Of a stretch of DNA of 64,000 nucleotides, positions 54,596 through 62,398 are shown piece by piece. This stretch comes from Bacteroidia bacterium. Its GTDB lineage: Bacteria; Bacteroidota; Bacteroidia; Flavobacteriales; Flavobacteriaceae. The DNA lies in the NCBI GenBank assembly GCA_030429955.1, contig JAUIGO010000005.1, forward strand, positions 26,349 to 90,348, written 5' to 3'. The position numbers and the translations under genes are program-made. Numbering within the stretch: the stretch's first letter is position 1; each line of letters begins with the position of its first letter. The notes below the pieces were generated by a model that saw nothing but the letters and a program-made list of their open reading frames with translations, was not told the origin of the DNA and did not search any database.

Positions 54596-55135
54596 ATGAA
54601 AAAATCAACATTATTTTCTACAATCGCTTTTGCTTTTATGATGTTATTGTCTTCTAATGTAAATGCACAAAAATTCCCAGGTCTAGATGTAAGCCCATTA
54701 GATTTAGCAGCTTATCCAAGTAGAGGAGCTGACAAAGTAATTAAAGTATTTTATAGCAGACCTCAATTAAAAGGAAGAACTATTGGTACAGACCTAGCTC
54801 CTTATGGAAAACTATGGAGAACTGGAGCCAATGACGCTACTGAAATCATCATATTTTCTGACGTAAAGTTTGGTGACAAAGTTGTAAAAGCTGGAACCTA
54901 TTCTTTATTTACAATTCCTAATGAAAAAGAATGGACCATTATAATCAGTTCTGACACAAACAATTGGGCGACTTCTGGTTACAAAGAATCAAACGAAGTT
55001 GCAAGAATTACGGTTCCTGCCACCAAAGGAGATGAATCTATTGAAGCATTTGCCATTACATTTGATGAAAAAGGAACCATGCATATAGGTTGGGGAAACA
55101 TTCGTGTAGCTGTACCATTTACCAAACTAATGTAA
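54596..55135 (+). CDS. Secreted DUF2911 protein, copy 1
   Basis: 179 residues with signal peptide (cleavage near 24, NVNAQKF). VFYSRPQLKGRTIGTDLAPYGKLWRTGANDATEI and AGTYSLFTIPNEKEWTIII are the DUF2911 core, with a mature part of beta strands. Secreted family of unknown function, abundant in Bacteroidota. A close paralogue follows 126 bases downstream on the same strand. Confidence 0.88.
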   Translation: MKKSTLFSTIAFAFMMLLSSNVNAQKFPGLDVSPLDLAAYPSRGADKVIKVFYSRPQLKGRTIGTDLAPYGKLWRTGANDATEIIIFSDVKFGDKVVKAGTYSLFTIPNEKEWTIIISSDTNNWATSGYKESNEVARITVPATKGDESIEAFAITFDEKGTMHIGWGNIRVAVPFTKLM

Positions 55136-55261
55136 CCAAAAATAAGCCTTAGTAATGTATAAAAGATTTGATGTCTTTTAGATTTAAGTTGTAAAGTTTT
55201 TGAAATTTTTTCGACTTTTAAAAAATCTATTATATATTTCTAAAACATTAAAAAACTAAAC

Positions 55262-55795
55262 ATGAAAAAATCAACATTTATCACAACTATTGCATTTGCG
55301 TTTGCATTGTTATTAACTGCAAATGTAAATGCACAGAAATTTCCAGGATTAGATGCAAGTCCAATGGATGTAGCATCATTCCCAACCGACTATAAAGTGT
55401 CTGATAAAACAGTAAAAATCACTTATAGCAGACCACAATTAAAAGGTAGATCATTAAGTGAATTAGCTCCAAATGGAAAACAATGGCGTTTTGGTGCCAA
55501 TGAAGCTGCTGAAATTACGTTTTATAAAGACATGACTGTAGCTGGAAAAAAATTAAAAGCTGGCACTTACACATTATCTGCAATTCCTGGTGAAAAAGAA
55601 TGGACGTTGATATTTAGCTCAGACTTAAATGTTTGGGGAAGCTATTTTTACAACGAAGCTAATGATGTTGCAAGGGTTAAGGCCAAAGCAATAATGAGTG
55701 ATGAATCTTTAGAATCTTTTTCTATTGTATTTGACGAAAAAGGCAACATGCATTTAGGTTGGGACATGGTTCGCGTTGAAGTCCCTATGAATTAA
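55262..55795 (+). CDS. Secreted DUF2911 protein, copy 2
   Basis: 177 residues, same fold and layout as the preceding gene: identical signal-peptide style (TANVNAQKFPGLDASPMD), KITYSRPQLKGRSLSELAPNGKQWRFGANEAAEI, AGTYTLSAIPGEKEWTLIF. Roughly half the residues are shared with copy 1, so the pair came from an old tandem duplication. The differences lie mainly in the segment after SRPQLKGR and in the C terminus. Confidence 0.88.
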   Translation: MKKSTFITTIAFAFALLLTANVNAQKFPGLDASPMDVASFPTDYKVSDKTVKITYSRPQLKGRSLSELAPNGKQWRFGANEAAEITFYKDMTVAGKKLKAGTYTLSAIPGEKEWTLIFSSDLNVWGSYFYNEANDVARVKAKAIMSDESLESFSIVFDEKGNMHLGWDMVRVEVPMN

Positions 55796-55810
55796 TAAAA
55801 TTATTTTAAT

Positions 55811-55847
55811 AAAAAAGCCCAGACGATAAATGTCTGGGCTTTTTTTT
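55811..55847. terminator. Bidirectional terminator between DUF2911 copy 2 and queE
   Basis: AAAAAAGCCCAGAC and GTCTGGGCTTTTTTT arms with a GATAAAT loop; A and T runs on both sides. Confidence 0.9.
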
Positions 55848-55849
55848 AT

Positions 55850-56482
55850 TTAAGGTATATTCAAATATTTATGCGTTTGCAAGGATACTTTCCATTTAGG
55901 ATTTGCCATGACGTAATCTACAATTTCAGGAATCATTTTATCTCGCTTACTCCACTCTGGTTGTAAATATAAAATACAATCTTTATTTACTTTTACAGCT
56001 TGTTCTTCAGCAAACTTAAAGTCACTTTTGTTATAAATAATCATTTTAAGTTCGTGTGCTTTTTGATAAATTTCTTCGGTTGGCAATTTTAGTTTTTTTG
56101 GCGATAAACAAATCCAATCCCAAGTTCCAGTAAGCTTGTAAGCTCCTGAAGTTTCTATATGAGTTTGAACATTTTTAGCTTTTAATTGTGTTGTCAATTC
56201 GGTCATATCCCAAGTTAAAGGTTCGCCGCCTGTAACTACAATCGTGTTACTATACTTAACCGCATTATCAACTATTTTATGCGTTTCAGTTGGAGGATGT
56301 AACTCAGCTAACCAACTTTCTTTTACATCACACCAATGGCAACCAACATCACAACCTCCGATTCTCACAAAATAAGCAGCTGTTCCTTTATGAAAGCCTT
56401 CACCTTGAATGGTGTAAAATTCTTCCATTAAAGGCAATAGTAACCCTTTATCAATTAATTCTTGTTTTTCACTTCTTGTCAT
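55850..56482 (-). CDS. queE: 7-carboxy-7-deazaguanine synthase (radical SAM)
   Basis: 210 residues from the ATG at 56482. Converts 6-carboxytetrahydropterin to 7-carboxy-7-deazaguanine on the way to queuosine. RIGGCDVGCHWCDVKESW holds the iron-sulfur cysteines in CxxxCxxC spacing; EEFYTIQGEGFHKG and TGGEPL are the family blocks. No other queuosine gene is nearby, although FolE at 35247 supplies the shared precursor. A reading from a TTG at 56491 begins inside the promoter box and is rejected. Confidence 0.93.
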   Translation of the reverse strand: MTRSEKQELIDKGLLLPLMEEFYTIQGEGFHKGTAAYFVRIGGCDVGCHWCDVKESWLAELHPPTETHKIVDNAVKYSNTIVVTGGEPLTWDMTELTTQLKAKNVQTHIETSGAYKLTGTWDWICLSPKKLKLPTEEIYQKAHELKMIIYNKSDFKFAEEQAVKVNKDCILYLQPEWSKRDKMIPEIVDYVMANPKWKVSLQTHKYLNIP

Positions 56483-56488
56483 AGCTTG

Positions 56489-56496
56489 CAAAGATA
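56489..56496 (-). promoter_or_regulatory. -7 box directly before the queE start
   Basis: TATCTTTG on the minus strand ends six bases before the ATG, so the transcript would have almost no leader. Confidence 0.65.
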
Positions 56497-56560
56497 ATTT
56501 TAAAAGCTAGAAGACAGAAGTATGAAGATAGAAGTTTTCATATTTTTAAAAGTAAACATT

Positions 56561-57007
56561 CTATTTAGCTGCGATGACATCAATTTCAATACTTGCATTT
56601 CCAGCTAAACCTCCAGCTGCGAATGTTGTGCGAGCCGGTTTTTTAGTGAAATACTGTACATAAACTTCATTAAAAGCAGCAAAATCATTGATATCTTTTA
56701 AAATAACAGTGCACTTTACAACATTATCTAATTCTAAATTATGATGCTGCAATACTGCCTGAATGTTTTCAATCACTTGCTTTGTTTCAGCTTTAATGCC
56801 TCCTTCCACCAAAGTTCCTTCTTTATGGTTTCTACCAATTTGCCCTGTTAAAAAAAGTAAATCATCCGTTTCAACTGCATCACTAAAAGGTGTATTCTGC
56901 CTACTAGGTTCATGTGATTTATGAAATGTGATTTCATTTTTATCGCTTCCACACGACATTAAAATAACAAGTGTTAATATGTTTATAATTCTTATTGCTT
57001 TATTCAT
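56561..57007 (-). CDS. RidA-family lipoprotein
   Basis: 148 residues from the ATG at 57007 (an upstream in-frame TTG is less likely). Type II signal peptide with lipobox LMSC, Cys19. The rest is a complete RidA domain (about 28-148): FSDAVETDDLLFLTGQIGRN, VVKCTVILKDINDFAAFNEVY, and the active-site Arg126 in KKPARTTFAAG with Glu141 in ASIEIDVIA. RidA normally acts in the cytoplasm on reactive enamine or imine intermediates; this version is exported and anchored, so its substrate must lie in the periplasm or be something else. Confidence 0.87.
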   Translation of the reverse strand: MNKAIRIINILTLVILMSCGSDKNEITFHKSHEPSRQNTPFSDAVETDDLLFLTGQIGRNHKEGTLVEGGIKAETKQVIENIQAVLQHHNLELDNVVKCTVILKDINDFAAFNEVYVQYFTKKPARTTFAAGGLAGNASIEIDVIAAK

Positions 57008-57059
57008 GCTGTTCAATTTTATAATTGTCTAAAATTACACTATTTTTAACAAAATTTTG

Positions 57060-58589
57060 ATGATGAGCAGAACAGACAATTTTGTAAAAACCATTACTGA
57101 CGGAAATACCTTTAAAGGAGACTCAATAACTCTAGGTTCAGCAATACTTGATGGACAAACAATTACCAATACTTTTGTAAAAGTACCTTTAAAAACCATG
57201 AATAGACACGGTTTGATTGCTGGTGCTACAGGAACTGGAAAAACCAAAACATTGCAAGTATTAGCTGAAAATTTAAGCGAAAAAGGAATTCCTGTTCTTT
57301 TAATGGACATTAAAGGTGATTTAAGTGGATTGGCACAACCAAGTCCTGGTCATCCCAAGATTGATGAACGTCATGAAAAAATAGGATTACCATTTAATCC
57401 AAAATCGTTTCCTGTTGAAATCATGTCGCTTTCTGAACAAGATGGCATTAGACTAAGAGCCACTGTGAGTGAATTTGGTCCTGTTTTATTATCTAGAATT
57501 TTAGATTTGTCTGATGCACAATCAGGTGTTGTAGCTGTTATATTCAAGTACTGTGATGATAACAAATTACCACTGCTGGATTTAAAAGATTTTAAGAAAG
57601 TCTTACAGTTTGCAACTAACGAAGGCAAAGAAGAATTTCAAGAAGCTTATGGACGCATCTCTACAGCTTCAACTGGAGCTATACTAAGAAAAGTTGTAGA
57701 GTTAGAACAACAAGGAGCCGAATTATTTTTTGGTGAAAAGAGCTTTGAAGTTGATGATTTAACAAGAATTGATGAAAATGGGAAAGGCTATATCAACATC
57801 ATCAGACTCACAGACATTCAAGACAGGCCTAAGTTGTTTTCAACATTTATGTTGAGTTTATTAGCTGAAATATATGAAACCTTCCCAGAACAAGGTGATG
57901 CAGACAGACCTGAGCTTATAATGTTTATTGATGAAGCCCATTTAATTTTTAATGAAGCATCAAAAACACTATTAAACCAAATTGAAAGTATTGTAAAGCT
58001 TATAAGAAGTAAAGGTATAGGCTTGTATTTTGTAACTCAAAATCCTACAGATGTTCCTGAAGCTGTTTTAAGTCAGCTTGGTCTAAAAGTTCAACATGCC
58101 TTAAGAGCCTTTACAGCAAAAGATAGAAAAGCCATAAAACTAACGGCTCAAAATTATCCAGATACAGATTTTTACGATACAGCTGAAGTACTCACTTCTT
58201 TAGGAATTGGTGAAGCTTTAGTTTCTGCATTAGACGAAAAAGGAAGACCAACACCTTTGGCTGCAACCATGATGAGAGCTCCAATGAGTAGAATGGATGT
58301 ACTAACTCCTAGTGAATTAAGGACGTTATATTCTGAGTCAAAACTTGTTAAAAAATACAATGAGGAAATTGACCGAGAAAGTGCTTACGAGATGCTCAAC
58401 GCCAAAATTGAAAAGGCCGAAGAAATAAAAGCAAAAGAAGAAGAACGGCTTGAAAAAGAAAAAGAAAGAGCATCAACAAAAAGAAGAAGTTCAGGCTCTG
58501 GATACAAAAGACAGAATCCTGTCGTTAAAGTATTAACAAGTGCAACTTTTATAAGAGCAGTATTTGGAGTACTCAAAAAAGTAATGTAA
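57060..58589 (+). CDS. HerA/YjgR-like (DUF853) ATPase
   Basis: 509 residues. P-loop ATPase of the HerA-FtsK class: HGLIAGATGTGKTKTLQVLAENL is Walker A (about 53-75), VLLMDIKGDLSGLAQPS is typical of the DUF853/YjgR family, and ELIMFIDEAHLIFNEA is Walker B. GLYFVTQNPTDVPE is the sensor region and QHALRAFTAKDRKA a conserved Arg block. The C-terminal 80 residues form a charged helix (EKAEEIKAKEEERLEKEKE) and a basic tail. A HerA partner nuclease (NurA) is absent. YjgR has no firm function. Confidence 0.9.
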   Translation: MMSRTDNFVKTITDGNTFKGDSITLGSAILDGQTITNTFVKVPLKTMNRHGLIAGATGTGKTKTLQVLAENLSEKGIPVLLMDIKGDLSGLAQPSPGHPKIDERHEKIGLPFNPKSFPVEIMSLSEQDGIRLRATVSEFGPVLLSRILDLSDAQSGVVAVIFKYCDDNKLPLLDLKDFKKVLQFATNEGKEEFQEAYGRISTASTGAILRKVVELEQQGAELFFGEKSFEVDDLTRIDENGKGYINIIRLTDIQDRPKLFSTFMLSLLAEIYETFPEQGDADRPELIMFIDEAHLIFNEASKTLLNQIESIVKLIRSKGIGLYFVTQNPTDVPEAVLSQLGLKVQHALRAFTAKDRKAIKLTAQNYPDTDFYDTAEVLTSLGIGEALVSALDEKGRPTPLAATMMRAPMSRMDVLTPSELRTLYSESKLVKKYNEEIDRESAYEMLNAKIEKAEEIKAKEEERLEKEKERASTKRRSSGSGYKRQNPVVKVLTSATFIRAVFGVLKKVM

Positions 58590-58609
58590 AAACAACCTTA
58601 TAAACTTAA

Positions 58610-59164
58610 ATGAAAAATAATTTTTTCACCTTAATACTAGTAGCTATTTTAATAGCTTCTTGCGCCAAATCACCAGACGTTAATTTAATATCAAAACATA
58701 GCATTGGATTGCTAACCGATTCTACTCAAGTCAAAGATTTACAATTAGTTTTTCCTAATGATTCTATTGTAAAACTTAATGGAAGCAATGCATTTACTGG
58801 CACCAATAATGACATAGAAGTATTTGAAAAATCAGGTGAAAAATTATTAACCTTAACACCAAAGAAAGCTTTAGATTCAACTTCAACTATTAAATCAATA
58901 CAAATACATGCTGAACGTTTTAAAACTGCAAAAGGGCTGAATATAAAAAGTACTTTTAAATCAATTAAAGACAATTATAAAGTTTCAAGCATTCAAAATA
59001 CGTTAAGAAATATAATGGTTTCTGCAAACGAAATCAATGCGTTTTTTACGATAGATAAAAATGAGCTTCCAGCAGAATTACGCTTCGATATGAACCTGAA
59101 AATTGAAGCTATACAAGTTCCAGATGAAGCAAAAATTAAAGGGTTTTACATGCAATGGTATTAA
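58610..59164 (+). CDS. Hypothetical lipoprotein after the HerA-like gene
   Basis: 184 residues. Type II signal peptide with lipobox IASC, Cys18. The mature region is rich in Lys, Asn, Ser and Thr with strand-like segments and ends KIEAIQVPDEAKIKGFYMQWY. No known family. 20 bases after the HerA-like gene and one base before the cupin gene. Confidence 0.72.
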   Translation: MKNNFFTLILVAILIASCAKSPDVNLISKHSIGLLTDSTQVKDLQLVFPNDSIVKLNGSNAFTGTNNDIEVFEKSGEKLLTLTPKKALDSTSTIKSIQIHAERFKTAKGLNIKSTFKSIKDNYKVSSIQNTLRNIMVSANEINAFFTIDKNELPAELRFDMNLKIEAIQVPDEAKIKGFYMQWY

Positions 59165-59165
59165 G

Positions 59166-59531
59166 ATGAAAAAATATAGTATTCAAAAATCACCTTTCGT
59201 TGTTCCAACAACTGATGGAAAACTCATTGAAGAGTATTTTGGAAATGCAACAGATGGAAATGCTAACCTAAGTATTGCTCATATGATTGCACCTCCAGGA
59301 TGGAGTGAACCTTTTCAAACTCCAGGTTTTGATGAGTACACCTATATTATTAAAGGCAAAAAACAATTTATTGTTGATGGTGACACCATTGTTTTAAATG
59401 CTGGAGAATCGATTAAAATTGAAAAGAATACAAGAGTACAATATTCGAATCCCTTTGTAGAACCTTGTGAATATCTAGCCATATGCACACCAGCGTTTTC
59501 AATGGATTTAGTAAACAGAGAATCTGATTGA
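59166..59531 (+). CDS. Cupin-domain protein
   Basis: 121 residues from the ATG at 59166. A single cupin barrel with GFDEYTYIIKGKKQFIVDG as motif 1 (the metal-binding His pair replaced by Asp/Glu and Tyr) and an ending LNAGESIKIEKNTRVQYSNPFVEPCEYLAICTPAF as motif 2. With no His ligands in the usual places, it may bind a ligand rather than act as a metalloenzyme. The stop overlaps the next ATG by one base (TGATG), so translation is coupled. Confidence 0.82.
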   Translation: MKKYSIQKSPFVVPTTDGKLIEEYFGNATDGNANLSIAHMIAPPGWSEPFQTPGFDEYTYIIKGKKQFIVDGDTIVLNAGESIKIEKNTRVQYSNPFVEPCEYLAICTPAFSMDLVNRESD

Positions 59532-60358
59532 TGGAAAAAATTGTTGTCAAAATAGTTGGTTGGTACATTAACATTTCAAGCTATGTTTCAACATCATATG
59601 CTGCAAATAAGGCATTGTCTCTTTTTGGGACGCCTAGACGTGGCTACATTACAGACGAACAATCCGATTTTTTAGACACTGCTTTTAAAGAAGAGTTTGA
59701 ATATGACAAACTACCAATAATGACTTACAGATGGGTTGGCAAAAAACAAACCATTTTATTAGCACATGGTTGGGAAAGTAATTCTGCCAGATGGAAGAAT
59801 CTAATCAATTATTTAAACAAAAAAGATTTTAACATCATAGCTATTGACGCTCCTGCTCATGGTAAATCTGGAGGCAAGCTATTTAATGCTATAATGTATT
59901 CTGAGTTTATTAATGTTATAGCAAAACGTTATCAGCCAGACATTCTCATTGGTCATTCGGTTGGAGGCATGGCAACTGTTTTGTTTCAGCATAAATATCA
60001 AATGCCTAGTGTCAAAAAAATCATCCTTTTAGGTGCTCCTTCAGAGTTTACAGATGTTCTTCATCGTTATTACAATATGTTAGGCTATAATAAACGTATA
60101 AGAAATAAAATAAAGCTAACAATTATCAATACATTTGGGAAAGCTCCTGAAGATTTTTCAACTGCAAAGTTTTTAAAAGACATATCATCTCAAGGATTAA
60201 TTATTCATGATTCTGAAGATGATATAATCCCTTATGACGACGCTATATCCATTAATCAAAATTTTAAAAACAGTAAGCTTATTACCACAAAAGGCTTAGG
60301 TCATTCGTTAAATGATGAGTCTGTAGCTAATTATATTTACGAATTCCTAGAGAATTAA
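59531..60358 (+). CDS. Alpha/beta hydrolase
   Basis: 275 residues from the ATG at 59531. AHGWESNSARWKNLINYL (HG oxyanion loop near 80), DAPAHGKSGG, and the nucleophile elbow IGHSVGGMAT with Ser near 145 are clear. The acid is likely Asp in DSEDDIIPYDDA and the base His in KGLGHSLND. No signal peptide. The closest broad match is the lysophospholipase/peroxidase group; substrate unknown. Confidence 0.87.
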   Translation: MEKIVVKIVGWYINISSYVSTSYAANKALSLFGTPRRGYITDEQSDFLDTAFKEEFEYDKLPIMTYRWVGKKQTILLAHGWESNSARWKNLINYLNKKDFNIIAIDAPAHGKSGGKLFNAIMYSEFINVIAKRYQPDILIGHSVGGMATVLFQHKYQMPSVKKIILLGAPSEFTDVLHRYYNMLGYNKRIRNKIKLTIINTFGKAPEDFSTAKFLKDISSQGLIIHDSEDDIIPYDDAISINQNFKNSKLITTKGLGHSLNDESVANYIYEFLEN

Positions 60359-60366
60359 CTTTGTGG

Positions 60367-60374
60367 TATCTTTG
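60367..60374 (+). promoter_or_regulatory. -7 box directly before the rluF-like gene
   Basis: TATCTTTG ends four bases before the ATG at 60379, so the message would be leaderless. It lies inside an in-frame reading from 60361, which is therefore not the start. Confidence 0.65.
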
Positions 60375-60378
60375 CAAC

Positions 60379-61119
60379 ATGGAAATATCTCTGACTCGCA
60401 TCAACAAATATTTAAGTGAAATTGGCTACTGTTCTAGACGAGAAGCAGATAAACTAATTGCAGCTGGTCGCGTAACCATAAATGGAAAAGTCCCAGAAAT
60501 GGGAACCAAAATAGCTCCTGATGATATTGTAGCTGTTGATGGAACCATCTTAAAAGACAAAAAAGACAGCTTTGTTTACTTGGCTTTCAATAAACCAATA
60601 GGTATTGTTTGTACCACAGACACAAGAGTTGAAAAAGACAATATTATTGATTTTATTAATTATCCGAAACGAATATTTCCAATAGGACGATTAGATAAAC
60701 CTAGTGAAGGACTCATCCTTCTTACTGATGATGGTGATATTGTAAATAAAATTTTAAGAGCTAGCAATAACCACGAAAAAGAATATATCGTAACTGTAGA
60801 TAAGCCAATCTCTCAAACTTTTATAAAACACATGTCGCAAGGTATTTACCTTGAAGAATTAAAGACCACTACAAAAAAATGTAAGGTCGAAAAGTTAGGC
60901 ACTTACGAGTTTAAAATTATTTTAACTCAAGGGCTAAATAGACAGATTAGACGAATGTGTGAGTACTTAAATTATGAAGTACAAACCTTAAAACGCGTTC
61001 GAATAATGAACATCAAACTTGATGTTCCAGTTGGCAAATATCGTGAGCTTTCTAAAGAAGAGTTTAATGAGTTGAATCAATCAATTAGTGACTCAGTAAA
61101 AACCTACAAACCAAGATAA
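60379..61119 (+). CDS. rluF: RluF-like 23S rRNA pseudouridine synthase
   Basis: 246 residues from the ATG at 60379. N-terminal S4 RNA-binding domain (about 3-60: TRINKYLSEIGYCSRREADKLIAAGRVTING), then the catalytic domain with FPIGRLDKPSEGLILLTDDGD carrying the Asp, and the end GLNRQIRRMCEYLNYEVQTLKRVRI. The last block is the RluF/RluB group pattern. E. coli RluF modifies U2604 of 23S rRNA; exact site here not certain. Confidence 0.9.
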   Translation: MEISLTRINKYLSEIGYCSRREADKLIAAGRVTINGKVPEMGTKIAPDDIVAVDGTILKDKKDSFVYLAFNKPIGIVCTTDTRVEKDNIIDFINYPKRIFPIGRLDKPSEGLILLTDDGDIVNKILRASNNHEKEYIVTVDKPISQTFIKHMSQGIYLEELKTTTKKCKVEKLGTYEFKIILTQGLNRQIRRMCEYLNYEVQTLKRVRIMNIKLDVPVGKYRELSKEEFNELNQSISDSVKTYKPR

Positions 61120-61293
61120 CTTATTGCAAATCAGCGTTAATTGTTTCTTAATTGCATGTGTTTTTCAGAGTGTATTTATATCTTTAAAAGAAAACAAACA
61201 GCATTATGAAATGAGCCATAACAAGAAGTTAATCCAACTGAAATAATTATTGGCGAATTACATCTGACCGCTAAAAACAATAAAATTAAACAG

Positions 61294-61857
61294 ATGAAAC
61301 TTTTTTATTTCCTTTTTCTCTTTACATCCTTTACAGTTTTTGCTCAATATGAATACGATGTATCAGAAAAATTCCCTTTCGGTAAAGCTAATCCTGAAGC
61401 TCCAGAACAAATAAAAGATTACGAAGCCATGATTGGAGAATGCAACTGTAAATCATTAACCAGAAACCAAGATGGTACTTGGTCAGAAGGTGAAGATATG
61501 ATCTGGAGATGGAAATACATTTTAAATGGTATGGCGGTTCAGGATGAAACACTAAAAGCAGATGGAGGACATTCAGGAAGTATTAGACAATATATAGCAG
61601 ACAGTAGCAGATGGTATGTACATTGGTTTTCGTCAAAAACACCTACAAGTACCTTCCCGATTTGGGAAGGCAACAAAAAAGAAAATGGCAATATTGTATT
61701 GTATAGTGAACAAAAAGCACCAAATGGAGCTGATGGTTTTTTTAGATTGACGTTTTATGACATTTCAAAATCCGGCTACAAATGGATTGGAGAATGGGTT
61801 GATAAAACGGAGTCTGTTGTCTTTCCAACTTGGAAAATTGATTGTGTGAGAAAATAA
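61294..61857 (+). CDS. Secreted hypothetical protein
   Basis: 187 residues with a signal peptide (cleavage near 18, VFAQYEY). The mature part has a beta-rich core: FPFGKANPEAPEQIKDYEAMIGECNCKS, MIWRWKYILNGMAVQDETL, GSIRQYIADSSRWYVHWFSSKTPTS, with many Trp, and a final IDCVRK. Similar in style to DUF1579-like or lipocalin-like secreted proteins, in which a strand-rich barrel holds a small ligand; no confident family. Confidence 0.75.
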   Translation: MKLFYFLFLFTSFTVFAQYEYDVSEKFPFGKANPEAPEQIKDYEAMIGECNCKSLTRNQDGTWSEGEDMIWRWKYILNGMAVQDETLKADGGHSGSIRQYIADSSRWYVHWFSSKTPTSTFPIWEGNKKENGNIVLYSEQKAPNGADGFFRLTFYDISKSGYKWIGEWVDKTESVVFPTWKIDCVRK

Positions 61858-61911
61858 TATAGTTCTTTATTAATAAAAATATTTAAATTCGTTGTCTAAA
61901 ATTTAAAGACA

Positions 61912-62328
61912 ATGCTATCACCTTTTCATTTAGCAGTACCAGTTTCAAACTTAGAAACCTGCAGAACATTTTACAGAGACATTTTAGGATGTGAAGAAGG
62001 TAGAAGTAGCGACCATTGGGTTGATTTCAACTTCTTTGGTCATCAATTTGTAATTCACTACAAACCTAAATCATCAGAAGAACTACATACTAATGCTGTA
62101 GATGGGAAAGCTGTTCCAGTTCCTCATTTTGGTGTTGTTTTGCCTTGGGAAGATTTTGGAAAATTTGCCGATAAATTGAAATCACACAACATAGAATTTA
62201 TTATTGAGCCTTACATTCGTTTTGAAGGTCAAGTTGGTGAGCAAGCAACCATGTTCTTTATGGATCCTTCAGGAAATGCTTTAGAGTTTAAATCCTTCAA
62301 AGACACCTCTCAGATATTTGCTAAATAA
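61912..62328 (+). CDS. VOC-family (glyoxalase/dioxygenase-fold) protein
   Basis: 138 residues made of two beta-alpha-beta-beta-beta units. [27 protein letters not shown] opens the first, with His6; [20 protein letters not shown] opens the second with a His; [16 protein letters not shown] ends it with the metal-binding Glu. The metal site of a VOC enzyme is therefore likely. Substrate unknown. Confidence 0.85.
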   Translation: MLSPFHLAVPVSNLETCRTFYRDILGCEEGRSSDHWVDFNFFGHQFVIHYKPKSSEELHTNAVDGKAVPVPHFGVVLPWEDFGKFADKLKSHNIEFIIEPYIRFEGQVGEQATMFFMDPSGNALEFKSFKDTSQIFAK

Positions 62329-62364
62329 AAAAACAACACCCTCAACTTTAGGTTGAAGGTGTTG
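62327..62364 (-). terminator. Terminator after the SprB-repeat gene
   Basis: On the minus strand CAACACCTTCAAC pairs with GTTGAGGGTGTTG (one mismatch) over a short loop and is followed by a run of about seven T. It lies 34 bases beyond the stop of the T9SS gene. Confidence 0.75.
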
Positions 62365-62398
62365 CGTTCAAAATTATTGCTATTAATTCAATTTTTTT

